From Candidatus Liberibacter solanacearum CLso-ZC1 (GTDB lineage Bacteria; Pseudomonadota; Alphaproteobacteria; Rhizobiales; Rhizobiaceae), in the NCBI RefSeq assembly GCF_000183665.1, contig NC_014774.1, positions 372,001 to 436,000 of the forward strand: DNA of 64,000 nucleotides. The letters are read 5' to 3'. This document shows, piece by piece, positions 56,551 through 64,000 of the stretch; the first letter of the stretch is position 1; every line of letters starts with the position of its first letter. The notes beneath the pieces are model-generated. The model had not been told where the DNA came from and ran no database searches. It saw only the letters and a list, made by a program, of their open reading frames with translations. The translations under genes and the position numbers were made by a program.

Positions 56551-59500
56551 GTGTTTTCGAGAAATTTAAAACGTAGTAGAATCATTGATGATGTTAATGC
56601 AGCAATAGCTGTTTTAGGACTTCCATCATTTAGTTCTTCTGTGATGTTTGAAAAAGCTAACATTGATGATCTTGAGAGGTATACGCCACTAATGCTGGCG
56701 TTGACCGCTATTGTATCACACGATATTTTGATGGATTGGGATTCCTCTCCTAGTGCGGAGTGTATAGATATTAGGGAGGTAGAAGGCATTAATCCTTCTG
56801 GTGCATCAACTAGTATTGTAACGGTTATTGTAGATAATCTTCCTTTCTTATACCAATCTGTCATAGGAGAGATAGTAGCAAGTCATCGTAATATTATGAT
56901 GGCCATCCATCCAGTTTTGGTAAAAGATAAAAATAGTGATTGGCATTTATATTCTCCTGAAATCCATGATATTTCCCAACGACAAATCAGTTTAATACAA
57001 GTTCATATTCCGAAAATATCGCCGGCAGAAGCTGAAGATATTAAAAAACAACTGATCTTTATTATTGATCAACTCAAGTTAATCGCACAAGATTCACAGG
57101 CGATGCATTCGTCTATTGATGAGATACAAAATTCTCTTTCGCGTTTCACTAATGTTAGTAATAAAAACAAAGGAGAGGATATAGTTGAGGCTCTGACCTT
57201 TCTTGATTGGCTAAAAGAAGATAATTTTAAATTCATGGGAATGCGCTATTATTCTCAGGGAGTGGAACAAGAAAAAATAGGATTAAATCATGACGTTGCG
57301 TCAGGATTAGGGATTTTGAAGAATCCCGATCTTTTGATTTTGAGTTTTTATCGGGAAGACAAGCTAGTTGAGCCAGAAGTTCGTGATTTCTTAGAGGGTC
57401 CGGATTTTTTAATTGTCACGAAATCAAATGTTATGTCTGTTGTATATCGTCGTGCATATATGGACTTTATAGGCATTAAACATTTTGATGAAAAGGGTAA
57501 ACTCATTGGCGAGTTACATGTTGTTGGATTTTTCACCCATTTGGCATATTCACAGAGAGCTACAAAGATCCCGTTGTTGCGTGAAAAAATTATTAAGGTT
57601 CAAAATCTTCTTAATTTTTATCCTGACAGTCATTCGGATCGTATGTTGCAAAATATGTTGGAAAGTTATCCAAGAGATGAGTTATTTCAAATTGATCCAA
57701 TGCTCTTAGCATCTTTTTGTGAACAAATTATTGATATTATTGATAGGCCGCGTACACGCGTTCTTCCTCGCATTGATCGTTTTAATCGATTTGTTTCGTT
57801 GCTTATCTATATACCGCGGGAATATTTTGATTCTTCTGTTCGCGAGAAGATTGGCAATTATCTATCAGAAGTTTACGTGGGTCATGTATCAGCGTTTTAT
57901 TCTAGCTTTCTTGAAGAAGGATTGGTTAGGATTCATTTTGTTATAGGCCGTTCAGGGGGGGAGACGCCTAATCCATCTCAAGAGTATCTTGAAGAAGGAG
58001 TGCGTTCTATAGTCGCATATTGGGAAGAGAAATTTTATAAAAGCGCTGGAGATGGGATTCCGCGTTTTGTATTTTCTCAGACTTTTCAAGATGTATTTTC
58101 TCCTGAAAAAGCTGTAAAATATTTGCACTATATTACCAATTGTACTGAAGGAAAAGAAAAGCTATGCGTTGATTTTTCTAGTAAAGAAGATGGGGGCATT
58201 CAGATTAAAATTTTTCATGCAAATGAGCCTTTCTCGTTATCAAAACGTGTGCCATTGCTTGAAAACCTTGGTTTTACAGTCATTAGTGAAGATACTTTTG
58301 AAATTAAAATGATTGCAGATGATGGAGAACATCTTGTCGTTTTGTATCAGATGGATTTAAAGCCAGCTAATGCTGTACAGTTTGATCTTGAAAATCGCAG
58401 GGATGCTCTTGTTGAAGCTTTTAAATATATTTTCCAGGATAGAGTGGACAATGATTCTTTTAATCATTTGATTATGCTTACGGATTTGCGTGTATATGAG
58501 ATAAGCGTTTTGCGTTCATATGCTCGGTATCTTCGGCAGACATCTGTTATATGGTCGCAAGACTTTATTGCACAGATTTTGAGTAAAAATCCTTCTATCA
58601 GTCAGTTATTGTTCAGTCTTTTCCACAGCCGTTTTGATCCCAATCTGTCTAATAAGGAGAGGGATAAGAGCATTAAGGGAATTTTGAAGGAAATAGATTC
58701 TTCTTTATTAAAGGTTTCTAGTTTAGATGACGACACTGTATTGCGTTGTTATGTCAATTTGATTATCGGGACACTGCGAACTAATTACTTTCAAAAACAT
58801 CCTTATGATCTTGCACTCGTCTTTAAATTTGATTCTAGTCAAATAAAAAGTCTTGGCGCAGAAGAACTTCATCGAGAGATTTTTGTATATTGTGTTGAGG
58901 TTGAAGGTGTTCATCTTCGATGTGGAAAGATAGCGCGTGGTGGTTTGCGTTGGTCTGATAGAGCAGAAGATTATCGTACAGAAGTTCTTGGATTAGTGAG
59001 GGCTCAAAAAGTTAAGAATGCTGTTATTGTGCCCGTTGGTGCTAAGGGAGGATTTTATCCGAAGAGATTGCCATCTGAGGGTCCACGCGATGAAATTATT
59101 AAAATAGGGCGTAAAGCGTACAAGACCTATATTCGTGCATTGCTATCTGTAACAGATAATTTTGAAGGACAAAAGATTATTCATCCTGCAAATACTGTGT
59201 GTTTGGATGGGGATGATCCTTATTTTGTTGTTGCTGCAGACAAAGGAACAGCAACTTTTTCGGATACAGCAAATAGCTTGTCTCAAGAGGCAAAATTTTG
59301 GTTAGATGATGCCTTCGCTTCAGGTGGGTCAAAGGGTTATGATCATAAAAAAATGGCGATTACAGCACGTGGTGCTTGGGAAACAGTTAAGAGACACTTT
59401 CGTGAGATGGATATTGACATTCAAACCATGCCTTTTACGGTAGCTGGTGTTGGTGATATGTCCGGAGATGTGTTCGGAAATGGCATGCTTTTATCTAGGC

Positions 59501-61314
59501 AGATTAAACTTGTTGCTGCTTTTGATCGTAGCGATATATTTATTGATCCAGATCCAGATTTGGAAACTACTTTTAATGAACGTAAAAGGCTTTTTAATGC
59601 CCCTTCTTCAAGTTGGCAGGATTTTGATCGGAAAGTTTTATCTAAGGGTGGGATGATTATTTCGAGAAGAGAGAAATCCGTTCGGTTGACTCCGGAAGCT
59701 GCTGCTGTAATAGGAGTTTCGAAGGCGATAAACACCTCTTCTGAGATTGTATCGGCAATTTTGATGGCTCCGGTAGACCTTTTGTGGTTTGGAGGTATTG
59801 GAACTTATATTAGTTCATCTCAAGACAGTGACGCAGATATAGGGGATAAAGCAAATAATATTGTGCGTGTAACTGCTGATAATGTACAGGCAAAGGTTAT
59901 AGGAGAAGGAGCTAATCTTGGTCTTACGCAGAGAGCTCGTATTGTTTACTCATTAAGTGGCGGGCGCATTAATTCTGATGCAATTGATAATTCAGCTGGA
60001 GTGAATTGTTCTGATTTAGAGGTCAATATAAAAATTGCATTAGCTTCGGCGATGCGTGATGGAAGGCTTACTTTAGAGGATCGTAATAAACTTTTAAGCT
60101 CGATGACTTCTGAAGTGATAGCTCTTGTTTTGCGTAATAATTATTTGCAGTCTTTAGCCATATCTTTGGAAGTTCGTAAGGGTATGGCGATGATGTGGAA
60201 TTTTGCACAACTTATGAAGTTTTTGGAAAAAGAGGGTTCTCTTGATCGAAAAATTGAACATTTGCCAAGCATTGCGGCTTTTGAAGAGCGTATTAGTGCG
60301 GATATTCCTCTTAGTCGTCCGGAAGTTGGAATTTTACTCTCGTATGCTAAGCTTAAATTATCAGAAAAATTATTGGAGGGTACTCTTATAGATGATCCAT
60401 GGTTTACTAATCTATTACTGAACTATTTTCCTGAGAAGTTAAGCCAATTATATTCTGAAGACATTATGAATCATCAACTGCGTAGGGCGATAATTGCGAC
60501 AGTTTTGGCTAATAGGATTATTAATAAAGGAGGGTCTTGCTTTGTTGTAAGCTTATCTAAAGAAACTAGTTCTTCAATTGAAAATGTTGTTCGTTCTGCT
60601 GTGATAGCGTATGCTGGTTATGAATTGGATTATCTTTGGAAAGAGGTAGATCGATTGGATAACCAGATTAGTGGTGAGCTACAGAACAAGATATATGAAG
60701 AGATTAGATTTATTTTTATTAATCTTACACGTCTTCTCATAAAAAATGGAACGTTTATTGGGGATATAGGTAATGCGGTCAAGCGCCTTCTGACAGCATT
60801 TCATAAGCTTGATGCCTTATTGCAGGAAAAGATACCAGAGGAATGGTCGGAGCGCTTCAATAAACGTGTTATGAATCTCATTAGCAATGGTTTTCCACCC
60901 GATATTGCCAACAAAATTGTTCGTATGCAATTTTTAATGGTTGTCCCAGATTTAATTGATATATCAGAAACATGTAATACGAGTTTGTTAGTAGTTCTAG
61001 ATATGTGGTCGGCTATTTCAGCGGGATTAGGTGTTGATAGATTGCTATCTGTGGCTAACAACGTTGTTGTAGACGATCATTATGAGAATCTTGCATTGTC
61101 TGCGGGTTTAGATTGGATGTATTCTGCGCGACGTGAGATGATTGCTAAGGCTATTACTGCTGGTAGTTCTGTTGCTACTATTATGCAAAATGAGAAATGG
61201 CAAGAAGTAAAAGATCAGGTTTTTGACATTCTTTCTACTGAAGAGGAAGAAGTGACTGTTGCTCAGATCACTGTTGCGACTCATCTCTTATCAGGATTTC
61301 TCTTGAAGATTTAA
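56551..61314 (+). CDS. gdhB: NAD-specific glutamate dehydrogenase, large (180-kDa) type
   Basis: A 1587-aa enzyme that deaminates glutamate to 2-oxoglutarate with NAD, typical of alpha- and gammaproteobacteria using amino acids as carbon source. The N-terminal half holds ACT-like regulatory modules. The catalytic core begins near residue 795 (GKIARGGLRWSDRAEDYRTEVLGL), followed by VKNAVIVPVGAKGGFYPKR, KKMAITARGAWETVKRHF, and TVAGVGDMSGDVFGNGML. The start is GTG 56551, preceded by AAAGGAT at about 9 bases. Full length and uninterrupted. It fits an organism living on host amino acids (inference). Confidence 0.96.
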   Translation: MFSRNLKRSRIIDDVNAAIAVLGLPSFSSSVMFEKANIDDLERYTPLMLALTAIVSHDILMDWDSSPSAECIDIREVEGINPSGASTSIVTVIVDNLPFLYQSVIGEIVASHRNIMMAIHPVLVKDKNSDWHLYSPEIHDISQRQISLIQVHIPKISPAEAEDIKKQLIFIIDQLKLIAQDSQAMHSSIDEIQNSLSRFTNVSNKNKGEDIVEALTFLDWLKEDNFKFMGMRYYSQGVEQEKIGLNHDVASGLGILKNPDLLILSFYREDKLVEPEVRDFLEGPDFLIVTKSNVMSVVYRRAYMDFIGIKHFDEKGKLIGELHVVGFFTHLAYSQRATKIPLLREKIIKVQNLLNFYPDSHSDRMLQNMLESYPRDELFQIDPMLLASFCEQIIDIIDRPRTRVLPRIDRFNRFVSLLIYIPREYFDSSVREKIGNYLSEVYVGHVSAFYSSFLEEGLVRIHFVIGRSGGETPNPSQEYLEEGVRSIVAYWEEKFYKSAGDGIPRFVFSQTFQDVFSPEKAVKYLHYITNCTEGKEKLCVDFSSKEDGGIQIKIFHANEPFSLSKRVPLLENLGFTVISEDTFEIKMIADDGEHLVVLYQMDLKPANAVQFDLENRRDALVEAFKYIFQDRVDNDSFNHLIMLTDLRVYEISVLRSYARYLRQTSVIWSQDFIAQILSKNPSISQLLFSLFHSRFDPNLSNKERDKSIKGILKEIDSSLLKVSSLDDDTVLRCYVNLIIGTLRTNYFQKHPYDLALVFKFDSSQIKSLGAEELHREIFVYCVEVEGVHLRCGKIARGGLRWSDRAEDYRTEVLGLVRAQKVKNAVIVPVGAKGGFYPKRLPSEGPRDEIIKIGRKAYKTYIRALLSVTDNFEGQKIIHPANTVCLDGDDPYFVVAADKGTATFSDTANSLSQEAKFWLDDAFASGGSKGYDHKKMAITARGAWETVKRHFREMDIDIQTMPFTVAGVGDMSGDVFGNGMLLSRQIKLVAAFDRSDIFIDPDPDLETTFNERKRLFNAPSSSWQDFDRKVLSKGGMIISRREKSVRLTPEAAAVIGVSKAINTSSEIVSAILMAPVDLLWFGGIGTYISSSQDSDADIGDKANNIVRVTADNVQAKVIGEGANLGLTQRARIVYSLSGGRINSDAIDNSAGVNCSDLEVNIKIALASAMRDGRLTLEDRNKLLSSMTSEVIALVLRNNYLQSLAISLEVRKGMAMMWNFAQLMKFLEKEGSLDRKIEHLPSIAAFEERISADIPLSRPEVGILLSYAKLKLSEKLLEGTLIDDPWFTNLLLNYFPEKLSQLYSEDIMNHQLRRAIIATVLANRIINKGGSCFVVSLSKETSSSIENVVRSAVIAYAGYELDYLWKEVDRLDNQISGELQNKIYEEIRFIFINLTRLLIKNGTFIGDIGNAVKRLLTAFHKLDALLQEKIPEEWSERFNKRVMNLISNGFPPDIANKIVRMQFLMVVPDLIDISETCNTSLLVVLDMWSAISAGLGVDRLLSVANNVVVDDHYENLALSAGLDWMYSARREMIAKAITAGSSVATIMQNEKWQEVKDQVFDILSTEEEEVTVAQITVATHLLSGFLLKI

Positions 61315-61552
61315 TGGGTTTATCAAAAGAGATATTCTAGCGTAAAGATTTCTTGTCATTTGCGTAGAATTATTGGTTGCAGTATATGAATAAGATGCTC
61401 ATTCTGTTGGTAGCCTATTTTACTTTTATTCAGTGTTGGGATTTGACAGAAATATCAATATTATCTTTATGAAATCAAGAAAAGTATTCTCTGCTTGGTT
61501 TATTATTTTAAAAAGATATAATTTTTGCATCTTTATGGAGTTTTAACCTGAA

Positions 61553-62971
61553 ATGGATCACTTTGTAATATATGATTATGAAACATTTGGTCTGGATGTG
61601 GCTCGGGATCGTCCAGCACAGTTTGCTGGTATTCGCATTGATCACCAATTGGAAACAATACAGAGTAAAGAAGTATTTTTTTGCAAGCCTTCTGATGATT
61701 ATTTAGTAGATCCAGAATCAGTATTAATAACGGGGATTACGCCACAAAAAGCATTGCGTGATGGTGTTGTAGAGCATGAATTTGCCCAACGCGTGTATCA
61801 ATTTTTTTGCAAGCCTAATACTTGTATCTTTGGGTATAACAACATTCGATTTGATGATAAATATAGTCAGAACATTTTTTATCGTAATTTTTATGATCCT
61901 TATGGTTGGAGTTATAAGAATGGTAATTCTCGATGGGATTTAATAAATGTTATGCGTGCTATTTATGCTTTTTCTCCTGATGGGATTCAATGGCCACATA
62001 GAGACGATGGATTCCCTAGTTTTAAGCTTCAGGATTTAGCGCTTGCTAATGGCATTGAATATGTCAATGCACATGATGCAGAGCAAGATGTTGATGCTAC
62101 TCTTGCGCTAGCTCGGTTAGTGCGTCGAGAAAAGCCTAAATTATTTAATTATTTATATAATTCGCGGAATAAAATGCATCTAAAAAGTTTGATAGATATC
62201 AGGAATTTAACTCCATTAGTACATGTTTCGAGTAAGTTCGGGGCTGCTCAGGCAAATACTGCTTTGATTGCTCCTATAGCATGGCATCCTCGTAATGCTA
62301 ATGAAATAATCGCCTGTAATTTGAGTGGGGATATGCAGGTATTACAAGATTTGGATAGCATCGAATTAGGTAAACGGTTATTTACACGTCATGATCAATT
62401 GAATGGATTATCTCCTGTTCCTCTAAAATCAGTACATATTAACCGATGTCCAGTTCTTTTCCCTATTGGTTCTTTCCATTCAAAAAAATTTGAACGTTTA
62501 GGGATTGATGATAAGCGTTGTGTAGACAATTTGAAATTATTGCGTCAACAAGTCGACTTACAAGAAAAAGTCATTGCGATATATGATAAGCCTTTTGTTT
62601 CTTTATCAGAAGACGTAGATTCTCGTTTGTATGATGGTTTTTTGAGTGATGAAGATTGTAAAATGAGAGATTGTATACCGTTGACTGAACCAGAAAAATT
62701 ATCGACGTTAAATTTTCAATTTACTGATCAGAGATTGCCTGAGTTATTGTTTCGGTATAGAGCGCGTAATTTTCCTCATACATTAGATAGTAAAGAGAAG
62801 CAGGCTTGGCTAGAACATCGCAAGGCGATTTTTACTCGGTCTCGAATTGAAGAATATGAGAACAAGCTACATACTCTCCTTAACGCTTATAAAAGCAACG
62901 AGCGGGAAGAGCGCTTGGTTCAATTGCTTTTTGATTATCTCCAACTGATTGTTCCAAAAGTTTATGCCTAA
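61553..62971 (+). CDS. sbcB: Exodeoxyribonuclease I
   Basis: A 472-aa DEDDh-family 3'-5' single-strand DNA exonuclease, ExoI/SbcB type. Acidic residues for the two metals are visible in FVIYDYETFGLD (residues 5-16), NNIRFDDKYSQN and the HDAEQDVDATLALA motif near 180. The C-terminal extension with SH3-like and helical parts that binds SSB is present by length. It is isolated from other repair genes. ATG 61553 has only a distant GGAG. Confidence 0.94.
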   Translation: MDHFVIYDYETFGLDVARDRPAQFAGIRIDHQLETIQSKEVFFCKPSDDYLVDPESVLITGITPQKALRDGVVEHEFAQRVYQFFCKPNTCIFGYNNIRFDDKYSQNIFYRNFYDPYGWSYKNGNSRWDLINVMRAIYAFSPDGIQWPHRDDGFPSFKLQDLALANGIEYVNAHDAEQDVDATLALARLVRREKPKLFNYLYNSRNKMHLKSLIDIRNLTPLVHVSSKFGAAQANTALIAPIAWHPRNANEIIACNLSGDMQVLQDLDSIELGKRLFTRHDQLNGLSPVPLKSVHINRCPVLFPIGSFHSKKFERLGIDDKRCVDNLKLLRQQVDLQEKVIAIYDKPFVSLSEDVDSRLYDGFLSDEDCKMRDCIPLTEPEKLSTLNFQFTDQRLPELLFRYRARNFPHTLDSKEKQAWLEHRKAIFTRSRIEEYENKLHTLLNAYKSNEREERLVQLLFDYLQLIVPKVYA

Positions 62972-63123
62972 TCAATAAAATATTTTGACTGAAAAAGGAG
63001 CTAGTATAAAATTGGGCTAATGGATAAGTTTTAACATATCGTTTTAAAATGATTATTTTCTGTCTTCTATAGAATAAAATGCTTGATTATTTGATGAAAT
63101 CTCAACATATTCGTTAGTTAGAT

Positions 63124-63211
63124 GGAGAGGTGGCCGAGTGGTTGAAGGCGCGCCCCTGCTAAGGGCGTATGCGGAAACGTATCGAGGGTTCGAATCCCTT
63201 CCTCTCCTCCA
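63124..63211 (+). tRNA. tRNA-Ser (GCU)
   Basis: The 88-base gene folds as a class II tRNA: acceptor GGAGAGG/CCTCTCC, D arm TGGCCGAGTGGTTGAAGGC, anticodon stem CGCCC/GGGCG with loop CTGCTAA (anticodon GCT), a long variable arm ATGCG-GAAA-CGTAT, and T arm GAGGG TTCGAAT CCCTT. CCA is encoded. The discriminator is T (U73), whereas serine tRNAs normally have G73. Confidence 0.96.
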
Positions 63212-63465
63212 GTAATCGATCGTTGTTTCTTTTTTTGATTGAAATTCAGTGTTTTTAAGTTTTGTCATAGAAGTTCTTGAGATAACAAGGAGCATTGCTA
63301 CGGTATTAGGTCTTGTTTTTATATCTTGTTTTTCTATGGACTGATTGAATTTTGAACAAATTTAGGAAATTAAGTGTTCTGAAGATCATTAGATTATAGT
63401 AAGCCGAAAAGCTCAATTTAGTGCCATAAAGCTAGCGGCATAATGATCAAAAACAAGATAAGCGT

Positions 63466-63492
63466 TGGATCGGCTCCAACTACTTTATCCTT
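63466..63492 (-). terminator. Weak hairpin downstream of the yebC-family gene
   Basis: On the minus strand TTGGA-gccga-TCCAA forms a 5-bp hairpin about 20 bases after the stop codon, followed within 15 bases by a T-rich stretch (CTTGTTTTTG). It may end the YebC transcript, but the T-run is not adjacent, so confidence is low. Confidence 0.3.
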
Positions 63493-64000
63493 TTAATGAC
63501 ATATATTTTTCATTATGTCATCGGGAATATCAAGGTTGGAATATACGTCTTGGACATCTTCATCATTTTCAAAATTATCAATCATTTTGATAATAGATTT
63601 TGCTTTATTTTCGTCCGATATTTGTATTAAGTTTAGAGGTTTCCATATAATTTTAATACTTTTCGCTTCTCCAAATTTTTGTTCTAATTGTTTCGATATT
63701 TGCCCTACATTGCTGAAATCACAGTGAAAGATATATTCTTTATCTTCGTCTAGAAATTCGTTGGCACCGACTTCAATAGCTGCCTCCATAGCTGTATCAG
63801 GATCTCCAACTGTTGAATGGTAAATAATTTCTCCAATTTGCTCAAAGAAACGAGTTGTGGATCCTATGGCGCCAAGAGATCCATTGGCTTTAGTAAAAAT
63901 AGCGCGGATGTTAGATGCAGTACGGTTACGATTATCAGTTAGGGTTTCAATAATTATAGCAATGCCTTCAGGGCCATAGCCTTCGTATCGAATGTTAGTA
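63493..64000 (-). CDS. YebC/PmpR-family transcriptional regulator or translation factor, 3' part
   Basis: The frame runs from the window edge to the stop at 63493, giving the last 169 residues. The sequence begins [36 protein letters not shown], the core of the YebC family, then [34 protein letters not shown] and [19 protein letters not shown] at the C terminus. YebC proteins are DNA-binding regulators or, as recently shown for some, aid translation of proline stretches. The N terminus, about 80 residues, is off the window. In many bacteria yebC precedes ruvCAB; this cannot be checked here. Confidence 0.93.
   Translation of the reverse strand, partial: TNIRYEGYGPEGIAIIIETLTDNRNRTASNIRAIFTKANGSLGAIGSTTRFFEQIGEIIYHSTVGDPDTAMEAAIEVGANEFLDEDKEYIFHCDFSNVGQISKQLEQKFGEAKSIKIIWKPLNLIQISDENKAKSIIKMIDNFENDEDVQDVYSNLDIPDDIMKNICH

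Noticed and set aside
63053..63295. Minus-strand frame reading RRGRDSNPRYVSAYALSRGAPSTT
   Set aside because: It is the antisense of the tRNA-Ser gene. The RDSNPR-type string is a well-known spurious protein produced by reading tRNA genes backwards.
1..64000. CRISPR array, rRNA operon, insertion sequence or intact prophage
   Set aside because: No regularly spaced repeats, no rRNA-like sequence and no transposase or phage structural genes were seen; only an integrase relic, an HsdM relic and a lone repressor remain.

Overview
The window reads as a stretch of core chromosome from a reduced, AT-rich alphaproteobacterium of the Rhizobiales, most likely a 'Candidatus Liberibacter' or close relative (inference). 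Support comes from G+C of about one third by eye, rhizobial gene neighbourhoods (gcrA beside argD-argF; nfuA-tsaB-miaB-ybeY-corC-lnt-HTH-metK-trmB; ubiK/lgt-midA; a DUF1036 gene before pyk; rpsU followed by a TPR gene), GcrA, a CarD-type regulator, the large 180-kDa-type NAD-glutamate dehydrogenase, and a tRNA-His with A73 and no G-1, as in alphaproteobacteria. Species cannot be fixed from the sequence alone.

Layout. 1-14 kb: a hypothetical gene, ileS, an S24-type phage-like repressor, DUF1036-pyk, then lpcC-like glycosyltransferase, greA, carB and pdxJ on the minus strand. 14-21 kb: rpsU-TPR lipoprotein, D-Ala-D-Ala carboxypeptidase, pyrD, argF-argD. 21-31 kb: gcrA and the nfuA-to-trmB cluster, with visible gene losses (rimI/fur and phoH positions empty) and an Lnt whose three catalytic residues are replaced. 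31-43 kb: an HsdM remnant, der, a YfgM-like protein, carA, aspS, rplY, carD, fdxA, a TerC/CorC fusion, guaA. 43-54 kb: a PAS histidine kinase, an unrecognised protein, tRNA-His, ubiK, lgt-midA, prs, an SDHAF4-like small protein, a wrecked tyrosine recombinase, rsmB. 54-64 kb: purH, beta-carbonic anhydrase, NAD-GDH, sbcB, tRNA-Ser(GCU), and the 3' part of a YebC-family gene running off the end.

The genes cover translation (ileS, aspS, rpsU, rplY, trmB, miaB, tsaB, rsmB, ybeY, der, two tRNAs), nucleotide synthesis (carA, carB, pyrD, purH, guaA, prs), arginine/glutamate metabolism (argD, argF, gdh), cofactor and Fe-S functions (pdxJ, nfuA, fdxA, metK), envelope/lipoprotein maturation (lgt, lnt-like, dac, glycosyltransferase) and cell-cycle style regulation (gcrA, PAS kinase, CarD). 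No intact mobile element, CRISPR array, rRNA operon or toxin system is visible. Mobile or horizontally acquired DNA survives only as remnants (HsdM fragment, integrase fragment, lone S24 repressor). I found no convincing new multi-gene system. The strongest anomaly is the full-length, uninterrupted Lnt homologue lacking its whole Glu-Lys-Cys triad.
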